NCBI GenBank assembly: GCA_041743835.1
Contig: JBGTLW010000403.1
Span: 1 to 7,672, forward strand
Origin: JBGTLW01 sp041743835
GTDB taxonomy: Bacteria; Planctomycetota; Phycisphaerae; Phycisphaerales; Phycisphaeraceae
DNA: 7,672 bases
Direction: 5' to 3'
The stretch's first letter is position 1, and each line of letters begins with the position of its first letter. A program made the position numbers and the translations under genes. Shown here piece by piece: positions 1 to 6,049 of this stretch. Under the pieces are notes generated by a model that was not told the origin of the DNA, did not search any database, and saw only the letters and a program-made list of their open reading frames with translations.

Positions 1-1074
1 GACGGCGTCGAGCTTCTGGTCTTCGACAAGAATGCGCCGAAGCTCCTTGTGGGCCTTGCTCGAGCCGAACAGAACCCCGTCGGGAACGATCACTGCTGCG
101 CGCCCGCCCGGCTTGAGCAGCCGCAGGAACAGCGCGAGGAATAGCAGCTCGGTCTTCTTGGTTTTCACAGCCTGCAGCAGGTCCTTGGCGGTGGTCTCGT
201 AATCGAGGCTGCCCGCGAAGGGCGGGTTGGCCAGGACGAGGGTGAAACTTTCCTCATCCAGTTGGTCGGCGTGGGCGAGCGAGTCTTTGTAGCGGATGTC
301 GGGGTTTTCGACGCCGTGGAGCAGCATGTTCATGGAGCCGATGCGGAGCATGGTGGGGTCGAAATCGTAGCCGTGGAACGTGCCGGCGTTGAAGCGTCGG
401 CGGGCCTTGGCGTCTTTGTAGATGGTGTCGCTGTGGTGGTCGTGGAGGTGTTCGGCTGCGGCGATGAGAAAACCCGCGGTGCCGCAGGCGGGGTCGCAGA
501 TGATGTCCTTGGGGGTGGGGGCGGTCATTTCGACCATGAGTTTGATGATGTGTCGCGGGGTGCGGAACTGGCCGTTCTGCCCCGCGGAGGCGATCTTGCC
601 GAGCATGTACTCGTAGAGGTCGCCTTTGGTGTCGCGGTCGTGCATCTCGATGCTGTCGAGCTGATCGACGACGTTGGCCAGGACGCGCGGGGTGGGCATC
701 ATGAAGATGGCATCGCGCATGTGGTGGGTGTAGGTGCTGGCTGCGGAGGCCTCGGCTTCGCCGCTGTGCTTCTGGCCCAGCGTCTTGATGAAGGGGAAGA
801 CCTGGTCCTTGACGGTGGCGAACATCTGCTCGGGTGCGGTCTGTTTGAAGCGTGACCAGCGGAGGTGCTCTTGCTTGGGGCCGAAGACGGGGTCGCCGAT
901 GGGCTGGCCGGTGCGGTTGGCTTTGTTTTCTTTGAGCGTGTGTAGCTCGTCGAGCCGCTTGATGAAGAGGAGGTAGGTGAGTTGCTCGATGACCGAGAGT
1001 GGGTTGGCGATGCCGCCGGCCCACATGGTGTCCCAGATGCGGTCAACTTTCGATTTGATGTCGCCGGTGATCAT
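1..1074 (-). CDS. hsdM: Type I restriction-modification DNA methyltransferase subunit HsdM (partial, 3' end off the window)
   Basis: HsdM is the N6-adenine methylase subunit of a type I R-M complex, using SAM with the specificity subunit HsdS. The frame is open for exactly 358 codons from ATG 1074 to the left edge, so the C-terminus is missing (family members are usually about 480-520 aa). The start MITGDIKSKVDRIWDTMW, followed by NPLSVIEQLTYLLFIKRLDEL, matches the usual HsdM N-terminus and fixes the start although no clear Shine-Dalgarno is present. Residues 1-150 form the helical HsdM_N region. The SAM-binding motif I DPACGTAGFL begins at D194, after the typical GQFRTPRHIIKLMVEM lead-in. 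The catalytic motif IV NPPF lies at 283-286, and a PDGVLFG segment follows near the window end. Coding is strongly C-ending at third positions. hsdS and hsdR are expected to the left but not seen. The identification is secure; activity cannot be judged from a partial gene. Confidence 0.96.
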   Translation of the reverse strand, partial: MITGDIKSKVDRIWDTMWAGGIANPLSVIEQLTYLLFIKRLDELHTLKENKANRTGQPIGDPVFGPKQEHLRWSRFKQTAPEQMFATVKDQVFPFIKTLGQKHSGEAEASAASTYTHHMRDAIFMMPTPRVLANVVDQLDSIEMHDRDTKGDLYEYMLGKIASAGQNGQFRTPRHIIKLMVEMTAPTPKDIICDPACGTAGFLIAAAEHLHDHHSDTIYKDAKARRRFNAGTFHGYDFDPTMLRIGSMNMLLHGVENPDIRYKDSLAHADQLDEESFTLVLANPPFAGSLDYETTAKDLLQAVKTKKTELLFLALFLRLLKPGGRAAVIVPDGVLFGSSKAHKELRRILVEDQKLDAV

Positions 1075-1210
1075 GCGGGTTGGTTTTCCGGGTGGTCGTG
1101 CGTGCGTGCGGGCAGGGCGGGCGGTCGCGGGGTTGCTGGGGGCTTGTGTCCGTGGTCCGGTGTGCGGCTTGTCTGCTGGCGTGGGCGGGGGAGTGGGGGG
1201 GCCGTCGCTG
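1075..1210 (-). promoter_or_regulatory. Extremely C/A-rich, U-poor leader of hsdM
   Basis: Counted by hand, the hsdM-sense strand of these 136 nt has 74 C, 32 A, 28 G and 2 T. Such a C-rich, G-poor and nearly U-free leader would be poorly structured and resembles a Rho-utilisation (rut) type of sequence; that function is inference. The opposite strand has G-tract clusters at 1110-1142 and 1183-1201 that fit a G-quadruplex pattern. There is no Shine-Dalgarno next to ATG 1074; the nearest purine stretch, GGAAAA, is too far upstream. Expression control at this leader is possible but unproven. Confidence 0.35.
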
Positions 1211-1243
1211 GCGAGTAGGACCGCGTCACGATCTTACCTCAAG

Positions 1244-1278
1244 AGCAACCCGGGGCCGACCTCACCCGGCCCGGGGCT
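1244..1278. repeat. Strong GC-rich inverted repeat (hairpin)
   Basis: Left arm AGC-aa-CCCGGG-g-CCG (1244-1258) pairs with right arm CGG-CCCGGG-GCT (1267-1278) across an 8-nt loop. This gives 12 base pairs with two small bulges (aa at 1247-1248, g at 1255). No T-run follows on either strand, so it is not a standard intrinsic terminator. It lies between the divergent hsdM and primase-like genes, about 170 bp upstream of the hsdM start. It could be an operator, a cruciform or a leader structure; the role is unknown. Confidence 0.5.
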
Positions 1279-1318
1279 GGATGGGAAGTGCTCAGGCGGT
1301 ATCGACGCCAGCGGTGTG

Positions 1319-1332
1319 GCTGCCGCGGCAGC
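1319..1332. repeat. Perfect 14-bp palindrome GCTGCCGCGGCAGC
   Basis: A perfect 14-bp palindrome with no spacer in the divergent intergenic region. It could be a dimer-binding operator, but one such palindrome is not surprising by chance in GC-rich DNA of this length, so the functional claim is weak. Confidence 0.3.
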
Positions 1333-1569
1333 ATCCCAGGCGTGCCCATGGTGGTAGGTTCTGGGTTTACGGATGCGGAACATAAGCGCCATTTGCGGAC
1401 CCTGCTGCGCGCGTTGGCGATGCACGGGGGCATGGGCTTTGGCCGCGCGGGCATGCCACACCTCAACGAGATTGATTTGAGCGGCTAATACGCAGACTGC
1501 CAGTATGTCGAATATGTGGGGAGCGGAGTTGTAAAACGGATCGACGTCGCTCACGCGACAACCCAACCT

Positions 1570-1574
1570 GGAGG
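1570..1574 (+). promoter_or_regulatory. Ribosome binding site GGAGG for the primase-like gene
   Basis: GGAGG followed by AAGAC (5 nt) and ATG at 1580. It fixes the start and is the best Shine-Dalgarno in the left half of the window. Confidence 0.8.
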
Positions 1575-1579
1575 AAGAC

Positions 1580-3457
1580 ATGCATACCGGCAAAATCAAA
1601 CCGACACGTCTGGAACGATACCGCAAGGTTATGCAGCGGTACTCTAAAATGTCCGATTTTGGCGTGGCTGTTTGTAGAGCAGACGATCCCAAACCGCGTC
1701 CCACGCATGTGAACACACGCTCCCACCCCTGCCCTCGCATCGCTTTGCACACGGAGACGCGCGAGCCGCTAAAGGGCGTGCCGATGACGTTGACGCCCAA
1801 GATGGAGCTGGCCCATTTGCAGGGCGTGGCTGACCGGGCTCTTTTCCACGTTGGCCGGTCGGACCGCAAAATTGCATTGTTGGCGATCGACATCGACTGC
1901 TCCCAGCCGGGCGAGTGGCAGATGGCGGCTGACTACGGCCTGACGGTACTTAGGAGCTTCTTCCCAAACATTGAAACATTTGCCGAACCCGGCCGCAGCT
2001 ACCCCCGTAAGGCGGGGGCATACATTTGGTTCAAGATCAACTGGGGCCAAGCCTTGCCACAAGAGCGCCGCAAGCTGGAAAACCTCTTTAATCGTCAGTT
2101 GCGAGCGATGGCCGCGACCATCCCGGCCCCCACGGGCGTGAAGTTTGATGGACTTAAAGGCACTGTTACGTATCGTGAACCCAACCCGCATTATGATTCA
2201 CGCTATGCAGCGTCCGAATCACCCGACGGCTGCTGGGTGTGCGAGATTACTCCTGACACCTGGCTGCCCCGGTACCAAGCGATTAAGGCGTTCCGCGCGA
2301 TGGACATCCCCGAAGAACACCTGAACCAATGGTTGGGAGAACTGGCGACCAGATGGGAGAACTTGACTCGACTGGAATCTTATGAACGATACAAACTGTT
2401 TTATAAGATCAATGGTGCAGCGTTTGCATATCAACGCCGGTTGGAGCGTATCAGGCGACACTTTGGCACGCTCGTCACCCGGCCGTGTTTCGGGGCGCTA
2501 AGCGGGCAACGGCCAAACAATGTCGATTCATTCATCGAGTGGGCCGGGTCGAAGGATGGGGTTGTCACACTGGCAAAGCTTGTCCGGGCGCTGCCTGGCA
2601 ACATCCGCCAGCGCTTGCGGCTGCGTGCTTCTCAAGATAATGCACAGTGCACGGCAACTTCAACCCAACCTCCAGATGGGTCAATGGCTTTACATATACA
2701 GAGTGCATCAGGGCCCCGTGGCAATGACCGGCTGAGCCCCGACATCGCCGCAGACCCCACTGAGGATGCCAACCGCCGGCTCTGGGCCTACGCTGGCATG
2801 CAGCTGAGAAAGATTGGCCGGGCCGATGACTTGGCCCAAGAATTAGCTGTCCAGCGCACGCTTGCGTGGTACGAGGGTCCAGACGGCCCCGCCACAGGGC
2901 ATTCCGCCCAGGAGCATGCCGAGCGGGAAGATCGCATACGGCGAGTCGTCGTTAAGCTGGCGGCGAGCTTTGATCCCTCACAGCTCTCGCGATATTGCTC
3001 TGCACTGCGTGTTACGAACGAGCGGGTCATGGAAGTGGCAGAAGGTATGCGACGGTTCATTACTGACGCCATGATCCGGGCAATCACCGACAATCCGCGT
3101 GTGACTCGGCGGTCTATCGCCGCGGTGTACTTGGCCATGGTCCACAACATCAACACCGGTAATCTTGGTGAGGTGCCGTCAAAATCGATTTATGAGTTGC
3201 TGCGTGCCGCTGGGATTACTCAAACCAACTCGACCATCGCCCGGTGCAAGACCATTTTAATAGCCGCCGGCCTGTTGATGAGGGTGCGTGGCCACTTCCA
3301 CGAAAAGGGGCAGCGTGGCAGGTGCGAGGTTTGGGCCGTGCGCGTTGATATTTGGGTGCCCGAAGGCATATGTCCCTACCTGAACCCTGAGGCCTGTTGG
3401 CCCCGCCCTGATGTGGCATTGCTTACCGCCACAAGGGAGACCGGTGTGGCGGCATAG
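1580..3457 (+). CDS. Putative replication protein: AEP-primase-like core plus C-terminal winged helix
   Basis: A 625-aa protein that I do not recognise as a named family. The start at 1580 is supported by GGAGG five bases upstream; a second possible start is M69 (1784). What I see: a hydrophobic strand ending in a DxD pair, LLAIDIDC, with D104 and D106. About 40 residues later comes GRSYPRKAGAYIWFKI (Y148 in the strand), then VKFDGLKGTVTYREPNP (F189, D190). The order of an acidic DxD strand, a basic Gly-containing turn with aromatic strand, and an hD segment with a GT(V)xYR-like tail resembles archaeo-eukaryotic primase (AEP) domains of mobile replication proteins. The middle (about 200-480) is charged and helical. 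Residues about 505-590 look like a winged helix-turn-helix (TRRSIAAVYLAMVHN, then STIARCKTILIAAGLL, then a basic wing). It lies between an integrase module and R-M cargo, which suits a rep/primase. The usual AEP motif II His appears to be Tyr. An unrelated DNA-binding protein is possible. Confidence 0.5.
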   Translation: MHTGKIKPTRLERYRKVMQRYSKMSDFGVAVCRADDPKPRPTHVNTRSHPCPRIALHTETREPLKGVPMTLTPKMELAHLQGVADRALFHVGRSDRKIALLAIDIDCSQPGEWQMAADYGLTVLRSFFPNIETFAEPGRSYPRKAGAYIWFKINWGQALPQERRKLENLFNRQLRAMAATIPAPTGVKFDGLKGTVTYREPNPHYDSRYAASESPDGCWVCEITPDTWLPRYQAIKAFRAMDIPEEHLNQWLGELATRWENLTRLESYERYKLFYKINGAAFAYQRRLERIRRHFGTLVTRPCFGALSGQRPNNVDSFIEWAGSKDGVVTLAKLVRALPGNIRQRLRLRASQDNAQCTATSTQPPDGSMALHIQSASGPRGNDRLSPDIAADPTEDANRRLWAYAGMQLRKIGRADDLAQELAVQRTLAWYEGPDGPATGHSAQEHAEREDRIRRVVVKLAASFDPSQLSRYCSALRVTNERVMEVAEGMRRFITDAMIRAITDNPRVTRRSIAAVYLAMVHNINTGNLGEVPSKSIYELLRAAGITQTNSTIARCKTILIAAGLLMRVRGHFHEKGQRGRCEVWAVRVDIWVPEGICPYLNPEACWPRPDVALLTATRETGVAA

Positions 3458-4230
3458 CCCCCGCCCCCTCTCTCCCCCCTTGGGTAACTATTATTGAGAT
3501 ACATGCCACTGAATGCACCGGCGTTAGCATGCTGCTGGCGTGCGGTTGCAAGCCTGGGTTGGTCCACGTTGCCCTGCTCGGTGGTCGGCCGCGGGGCCCT
3601 GTTGTAGCGGTAGGCCCGGGGTTGATAAGGGATCAGCGTCTTGAAGACCGGCACCATGCCCGTGACCACCAGCTCCCTAAAGAATTGGTCTCTGAAGACG
3701 TGGCCCATGGCGTGTGTCAGCCAAATCTCCACCACGTCGCGGAACGCCTCATCTTCACACTCGATGGTGAGGTTGGTGTTCATCAACTCGGCGAGGAAGC
3801 CTGCACACCGGTAGTTGAGCGGGTCCTTCTTCCAGTACAACCGGGACTTCCGCATGTCCTGCTTGCCGTCGTTGTTGTGGATGCCAGCCTTCTCCATCTG
3901 GTCGGTGTACTCTCTGAGGTAGTCACTTCCTACGCTGCCCGCGGGGCCGTAGTCCACCACACTACCGGTGGCCAGAGATGGCATGAAGGCGGTGATCTTT
4001 CCGTGGTGGTCCTGCTCAAACCGCACCTGCTTGAGGGCGGAGGGCATCGCGTCGGCCTGGGCGGGCACTATCTGCCCGTTATTCATGTTGAAGGTGTAGC
4101 GACCGGCGTAGTCCGCGGGATCGCCTGCTGCCTTGGCGGCGGCCACCTCGATGCCCATGTCACCCCGCTCGACAGGGAGAACGGCGGGTGCGAAGGATTC
4201 TTGATGCGGGTTGTCTGAATGGGTTGCCAT
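3376..4230 (-). CDS. Phage portal-like protein, 5' part only (remnant with a read-through tail)
   Basis: Portal proteins form the dodecameric ring through which DNA enters the phage head. The 284-codon frame opens with ATG 4230, five bases after AAGGAG. Residues about 118-205 carry the portal-like signature: MRKSRLYWKKDPLNYRC, then LAELMNTNLTIECEDEAFRDVV, then FRDQFFRELVVTGMVP and TLIPYQPR. This is the 'surface helix, FFxEL, tGxvp, liPY' pattern seen in the N-terminal half of many portals. Full portals are usually 400-550 aa or more, so at least half is missing. The last 27 codons (3376-3457) are antisense to the primase-like gene, and the stretch before them crosses a pyrimidine-rich tract giving RGERGGGG, so the genuine portal sequence probably ends near 3480-3520. 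No frameshift or internal stop is present. The family call is from recognition only and is moderate; the truncation is clear from length and context. Confidence 0.6.
   Translation of the reverse strand: MATHSDNPHQESFAPAVLPVERGDMGIEVAAAKAAGDPADYAGRYTFNMNNGQIVPAQADAMPSALKQVRFEQDHHGKITAFMPSLATGSVVDYGPAGSVGSDYLREYTDQMEKAGIHNNDGKQDMRKSRLYWKKDPLNYRCAGFLAELMNTNLTIECEDEAFRDVVEIWLTHAMGHVFRDQFFRELVVTGMVPVFKTLIPYQPRAYRYNRAPRPTTEQGNVDQPRLATARQQHANAGAFSGMYLNNSYPRGERGGGGYAATPVSLVAVSNATSGRGQQASGFR
3458..3481 (+). repeat. Homopyrimidine tract at the module junction
   Basis: 24 nt immediately after the stop of the primase-like gene with a single purine (G3463), made of C-runs and CT steps. It sits where the replication module meets the portal remnant, so it may mark an old recombination junction. 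On the minus strand it is a G-rich purine run but lacks four separate G-tracts, so it is not a canonical quadruplex. It is not a terminator: there is no stem-loop. Confidence 0.4.
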
Positions 4231-4235
4231 ATCTG

Positions 4236-4241
4236 CTCCTT
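4236..4241 (-). promoter_or_regulatory. Portal ribosome binding site overlapping the upstream stop codon
   Basis: On the minus strand TAAGGAG combines the terminase fragment's stop with an AAGGAG Shine-Dalgarno, five bases before portal ATG 4230. This is typical translational coupling and decides the portal start. Confidence 0.7.
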
Positions 4242-4533
4242 ATGCCCAGAACCCCGAGATCAGGGACGTGGGGCGGCTGAGGCTTCCGAGGATGGTGCGG
4301 GTTGCGTGATAGGCACACAGGACCGCCGAGTACCGGTCCTTCCGCATGCCCTTGGTGGGTGTGTCCCACCTGGTCCTGTTGGACAGCTCGGTGGTGATGA
4401 TGGTGCTCATCTCGCTGATGGTCTTCTCGATCTCGTCGTTGAGGTCTTCGATGAGGGGGTGGAATATCTCACCGGCCACGGGGGTAAGCGGGGGTGATTC
4501 CGATTGGGGAAGCCCAGCGAAAATTTGCCGTTT
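4240..4533 (-). pseudogene. C-terminal fragment of a phage terminase large subunit
   Basis: The frame is open from just after a stop codon at 4534-4536 to TAA at 4240-4242, 97 codons, with no credible start (the only listed candidate, GTG 4479, has no Shine-Dalgarno). The product ends FHPLIEDLNDEI, then TELSNRTRWDTP, then KGMRKDRYSAVLCAYHA. The WDxP...RKDRYSAxLxA pattern is one I associate with the extreme C-terminus of phage terminase large subunits, the ATPase/nuclease that packages DNA. Its position just upstream of a portal gene, in the same orientation, is the normal phage order. The stop TAA overlaps the portal's ribosome site (TAAGGAG), and only 9 bp separate the two genes, so this is a preserved operon junction. 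The 5' part is cut off near 4533, where the integrase module begins. The assignment rests on a short tail plus synteny. Confidence 0.55.
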
Positions 4534-4621
4534 CTAGCGCCAATAAAATTCTTTAACCACCACCAACATTCTTCATATTCTCTGCCTCGCGGTGCCGTTA
4601 ACTCGCCTGTGGAGGTGCGAG
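4534..4621 (+). promoter_or_regulatory. AT-richer upstream region of the plus-strand recombinase
   Basis: An 88-bp gap between the broken terminase fragment and the recombinase start, clearly more AT-rich than its surroundings around 4541-4582. Weak promoter-like words exist (TTTAAC near 4551, then CATATT 16 bp later), but neither box matches the consensus well. The ribosome site GGAGG at 4611-4615 is at the right distance from TTG 4622. Confidence 0.3.
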
Positions 4622-6049
4622 TTGCAAGCAGCCCAAGCAAGCCAGACCAGTTCAGCGTGGCAGTCCCGTTACGCCCAGCGGCACCGCCTGACCCGCGTGA
4701 CCGACTTCCCAGCGGGGATTGATCCGCCCCGGAAAGTTCGGATCTACCGTCGGCAGGCGCACTATCTGCTCCAGTGGTGGGTTCCAGCGCAAAGGCGGAC
4801 GCTCAATGAACGCGTGGAAGGTGACCTGTTGACCGCGATCCTGCGCGCTAGGCAGATCGATGGCGACTTGTTGGCCCCGCCCCCAGCCGCAGACGACGCT
4901 CACACTAGCCACCAAGAACTCGTCGATCGCTTTCTGGGCGATGTCGCGCAACGGGTCGAGGCAGACGAACTGGCTCCCCGGACGCTGGCACGCTACCGAT
5001 CGGCGCTGGGGCACTACTTGGCCTTCGTCGATGACGCGGTCAGCCCTGCCACCAAACCACAGCCAGCCGGGGTGGATCGGCCGTTCGCCCTCGGCTTCGC
5101 CGCGTTCCTCCGCCACCGGCGGGTGACCCCCAACGGCCACCCGCACGCCAAGCCGCGGCCGCTGGGCGACACGGATTACGTGATTGATGTTGTGCGGGCG
5201 ATGTACGAATGGGCCATCCACCCGCACCGCGGCGGGCTTCTGCTGGCGGGCATTCTGAATCCCTTCCTGCGCGCGAGCCTCAAGCGTCGCCGACCGGTCC
5301 GTGATTTGCTAGGTGAGCCAGACATCACTCTGGAAATGGCCACCGACTTCGTCCAGGCGTGCGACCTGCCGACGCTGCGGTTGGTGGCGCCACTGATTTT
5401 CTATGGGTTACGTCCCGCAGAAACCATCTACCTCTTCCGCGAGCACATTGACGCCCGGTGGGTGACGGTGCCCTGCATTCCAGATTTCAACTATGTGACC
5501 AAAGGCCTGCGCGACAAAAAGCTGCCTCGGCTCGAGGTCTTGGCACGCCTGTGGGACGTGCAACCCGACAGCCACGGTCTGCTTCTCCTGCGGCCCGAGG
5601 TGGTCGAAGGTCGCGTGGAGCCGCCGCTCCTGGGCCACGGCCTCGCGTCGTTGATTGTGACTTACCGGCGACGAAGCGCACAACTCAAGTCGCCTTGTCG
5701 TAACCAACTAGATATGTGTCGAGATGACATCATCGCCGATGCCGGAGGACTGACCTACGGGCACGTTGATCGTGGCTTCCGCCGCGTGGCTCGGCAACTC
5801 GCTTGGCCCGCAACGGCCACACTCAAAGATTTTCGACACCTCTTCAACACCACACTGGCCAACGCTGGCATGCCCGAGCATGAACGCCAGTACCTTATGG
5901 GCCACGCACCGTCGCGGCAAGCTATCACTGCGTACACGCACCTAACGCAGTTGCATGACCGCTACACCGCGATCGCATCGGAGGCGTTTGGTCCGCTTAT
6001 CGCGACTATTGAACACCGGCTCGAACCGTTCTGTGTGCGGGTGGCTTGA
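4622..6049 (+). CDS. Tyrosine recombinase / site-specific integrase A
   Basis: 475 aa from TTG 4622, chosen because GGAGG lies six bases upstream; the in-frame GTG at 4592 would add 10 residues but has no ribosome site. Tyrosine recombinases cut and rejoin DNA through a covalent phosphotyrosine intermediate. Residues about 30-75 look like an N-terminal arm-binding region, about 90-200 the SAM-like core-binding domain, and 230-475 the catalytic domain. Catalytic residues seen: R264 in FYGLRPAE, K294 in VTKGLRDKK, K402-x-x-R405 then H406 in TLKDFRHLF, H428 in LMGH, nucleophile Y438 in AITAYTH. The motif II His of the usual HxxR is Lys. All key positions are otherwise present, so it may be active. 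Its last 28 codons overlap the end of the oppositely oriented recombinase. It shares with that protein TPNGH/SPNGH, NPF, KxxRHLFxTTL and LMGH, so they are homologous. A role in excision or in a second site choice is possible but not shown. Confidence 0.93.
   Translation: MQAAQASQTSSAWQSRYAQRHRLTRVTDFPAGIDPPRKVRIYRRQAHYLLQWWVPAQRRTLNERVEGDLLTAILRARQIDGDLLAPPPAADDAHTSHQELVDRFLGDVAQRVEADELAPRTLARYRSALGHYLAFVDDAVSPATKPQPAGVDRPFALGFAAFLRHRRVTPNGHPHAKPRPLGDTDYVIDVVRAMYEWAIHPHRGGLLLAGILNPFLRASLKRRRPVRDLLGEPDITLEMATDFVQACDLPTLRLVAPLIFYGLRPAETIYLFREHIDARWVTVPCIPDFNYVTKGLRDKKLPRLEVLARLWDVQPDSHGLLLLRPEVVEGRVEPPLLGHGLASLIVTYRRRSAQLKSPCRNQLDMCRDDIIADAGGLTYGHVDRGFRRVARQLAWPATATLKDFRHLFNTTLANAGMPEHERQYLMGHAPSRQAITAYTHLTQLHDRYTAIASEAFGPLIATIEHRLEPFCVRVA

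Larger units (their letters stand above)
1075..1579. other. Divergent intergenic region between hsdM and the primase-like gene
   Basis: 505 bp without a convincing gene. From 1075 to 1210 it is the C/A-rich leader of hsdM. From 1244 to 1278 it holds a strong GC hairpin. At 1319-1332 there is a perfect 14-bp palindrome. At 1546-1559 there is a small hairpin (GTCGC TCAC GCGAC) just before the ribosome site of the plus-strand gene. Several short open frames cross it on both strands, including one on the plus strand ending at 1488, but none has a ribosome binding site or a recognisable product. Promoters for both divergent genes should lie here, but I could not find a convincing -35/-10 pair. Confidence 0.6.

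Noticed and set aside
254..1046. Long open frames on both strands across the hsdM region, including 254-1024 minus and 262-855 plus
   Set aside because: They are composition shadows of hsdM, which is open in another minus frame across the whole region and carries the methylase motifs. Their products are Arg/His/Pro- or Val/Gly-rich with no recognisable domain.
1288..1488. Short plus-strand frame (GTG 1288 or ATG 1348) ending TAA 1488, upstream of the primase-like gene
   Set aside because: Its product looks fairly protein-like at the end, but there is no ribosome site and no family I recognise. It may be a gene fragment but cannot be supported.
1546..1559. Hairpin GTCGC-TCAC-GCGAC before the primase-like gene as a regulatory structure
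   Set aside because: A five-base stem is common in GC-rich DNA, and nothing else ties it to control of the gene.
1234..1893. 219-codon minus-strand frame across the intergenic region and the start of the primase-like gene
   Set aside because: It overlaps a better-supported plus-strand gene with a strong ribosome site, has no ribosome site of its own, and lacks recognisable motifs.
3529..4218. 229-codon plus-strand open frame
   Set aside because: It is antisense to the portal remnant, which has a good ribosome site and family-like motifs; the plus-strand product shows no recognisable features.
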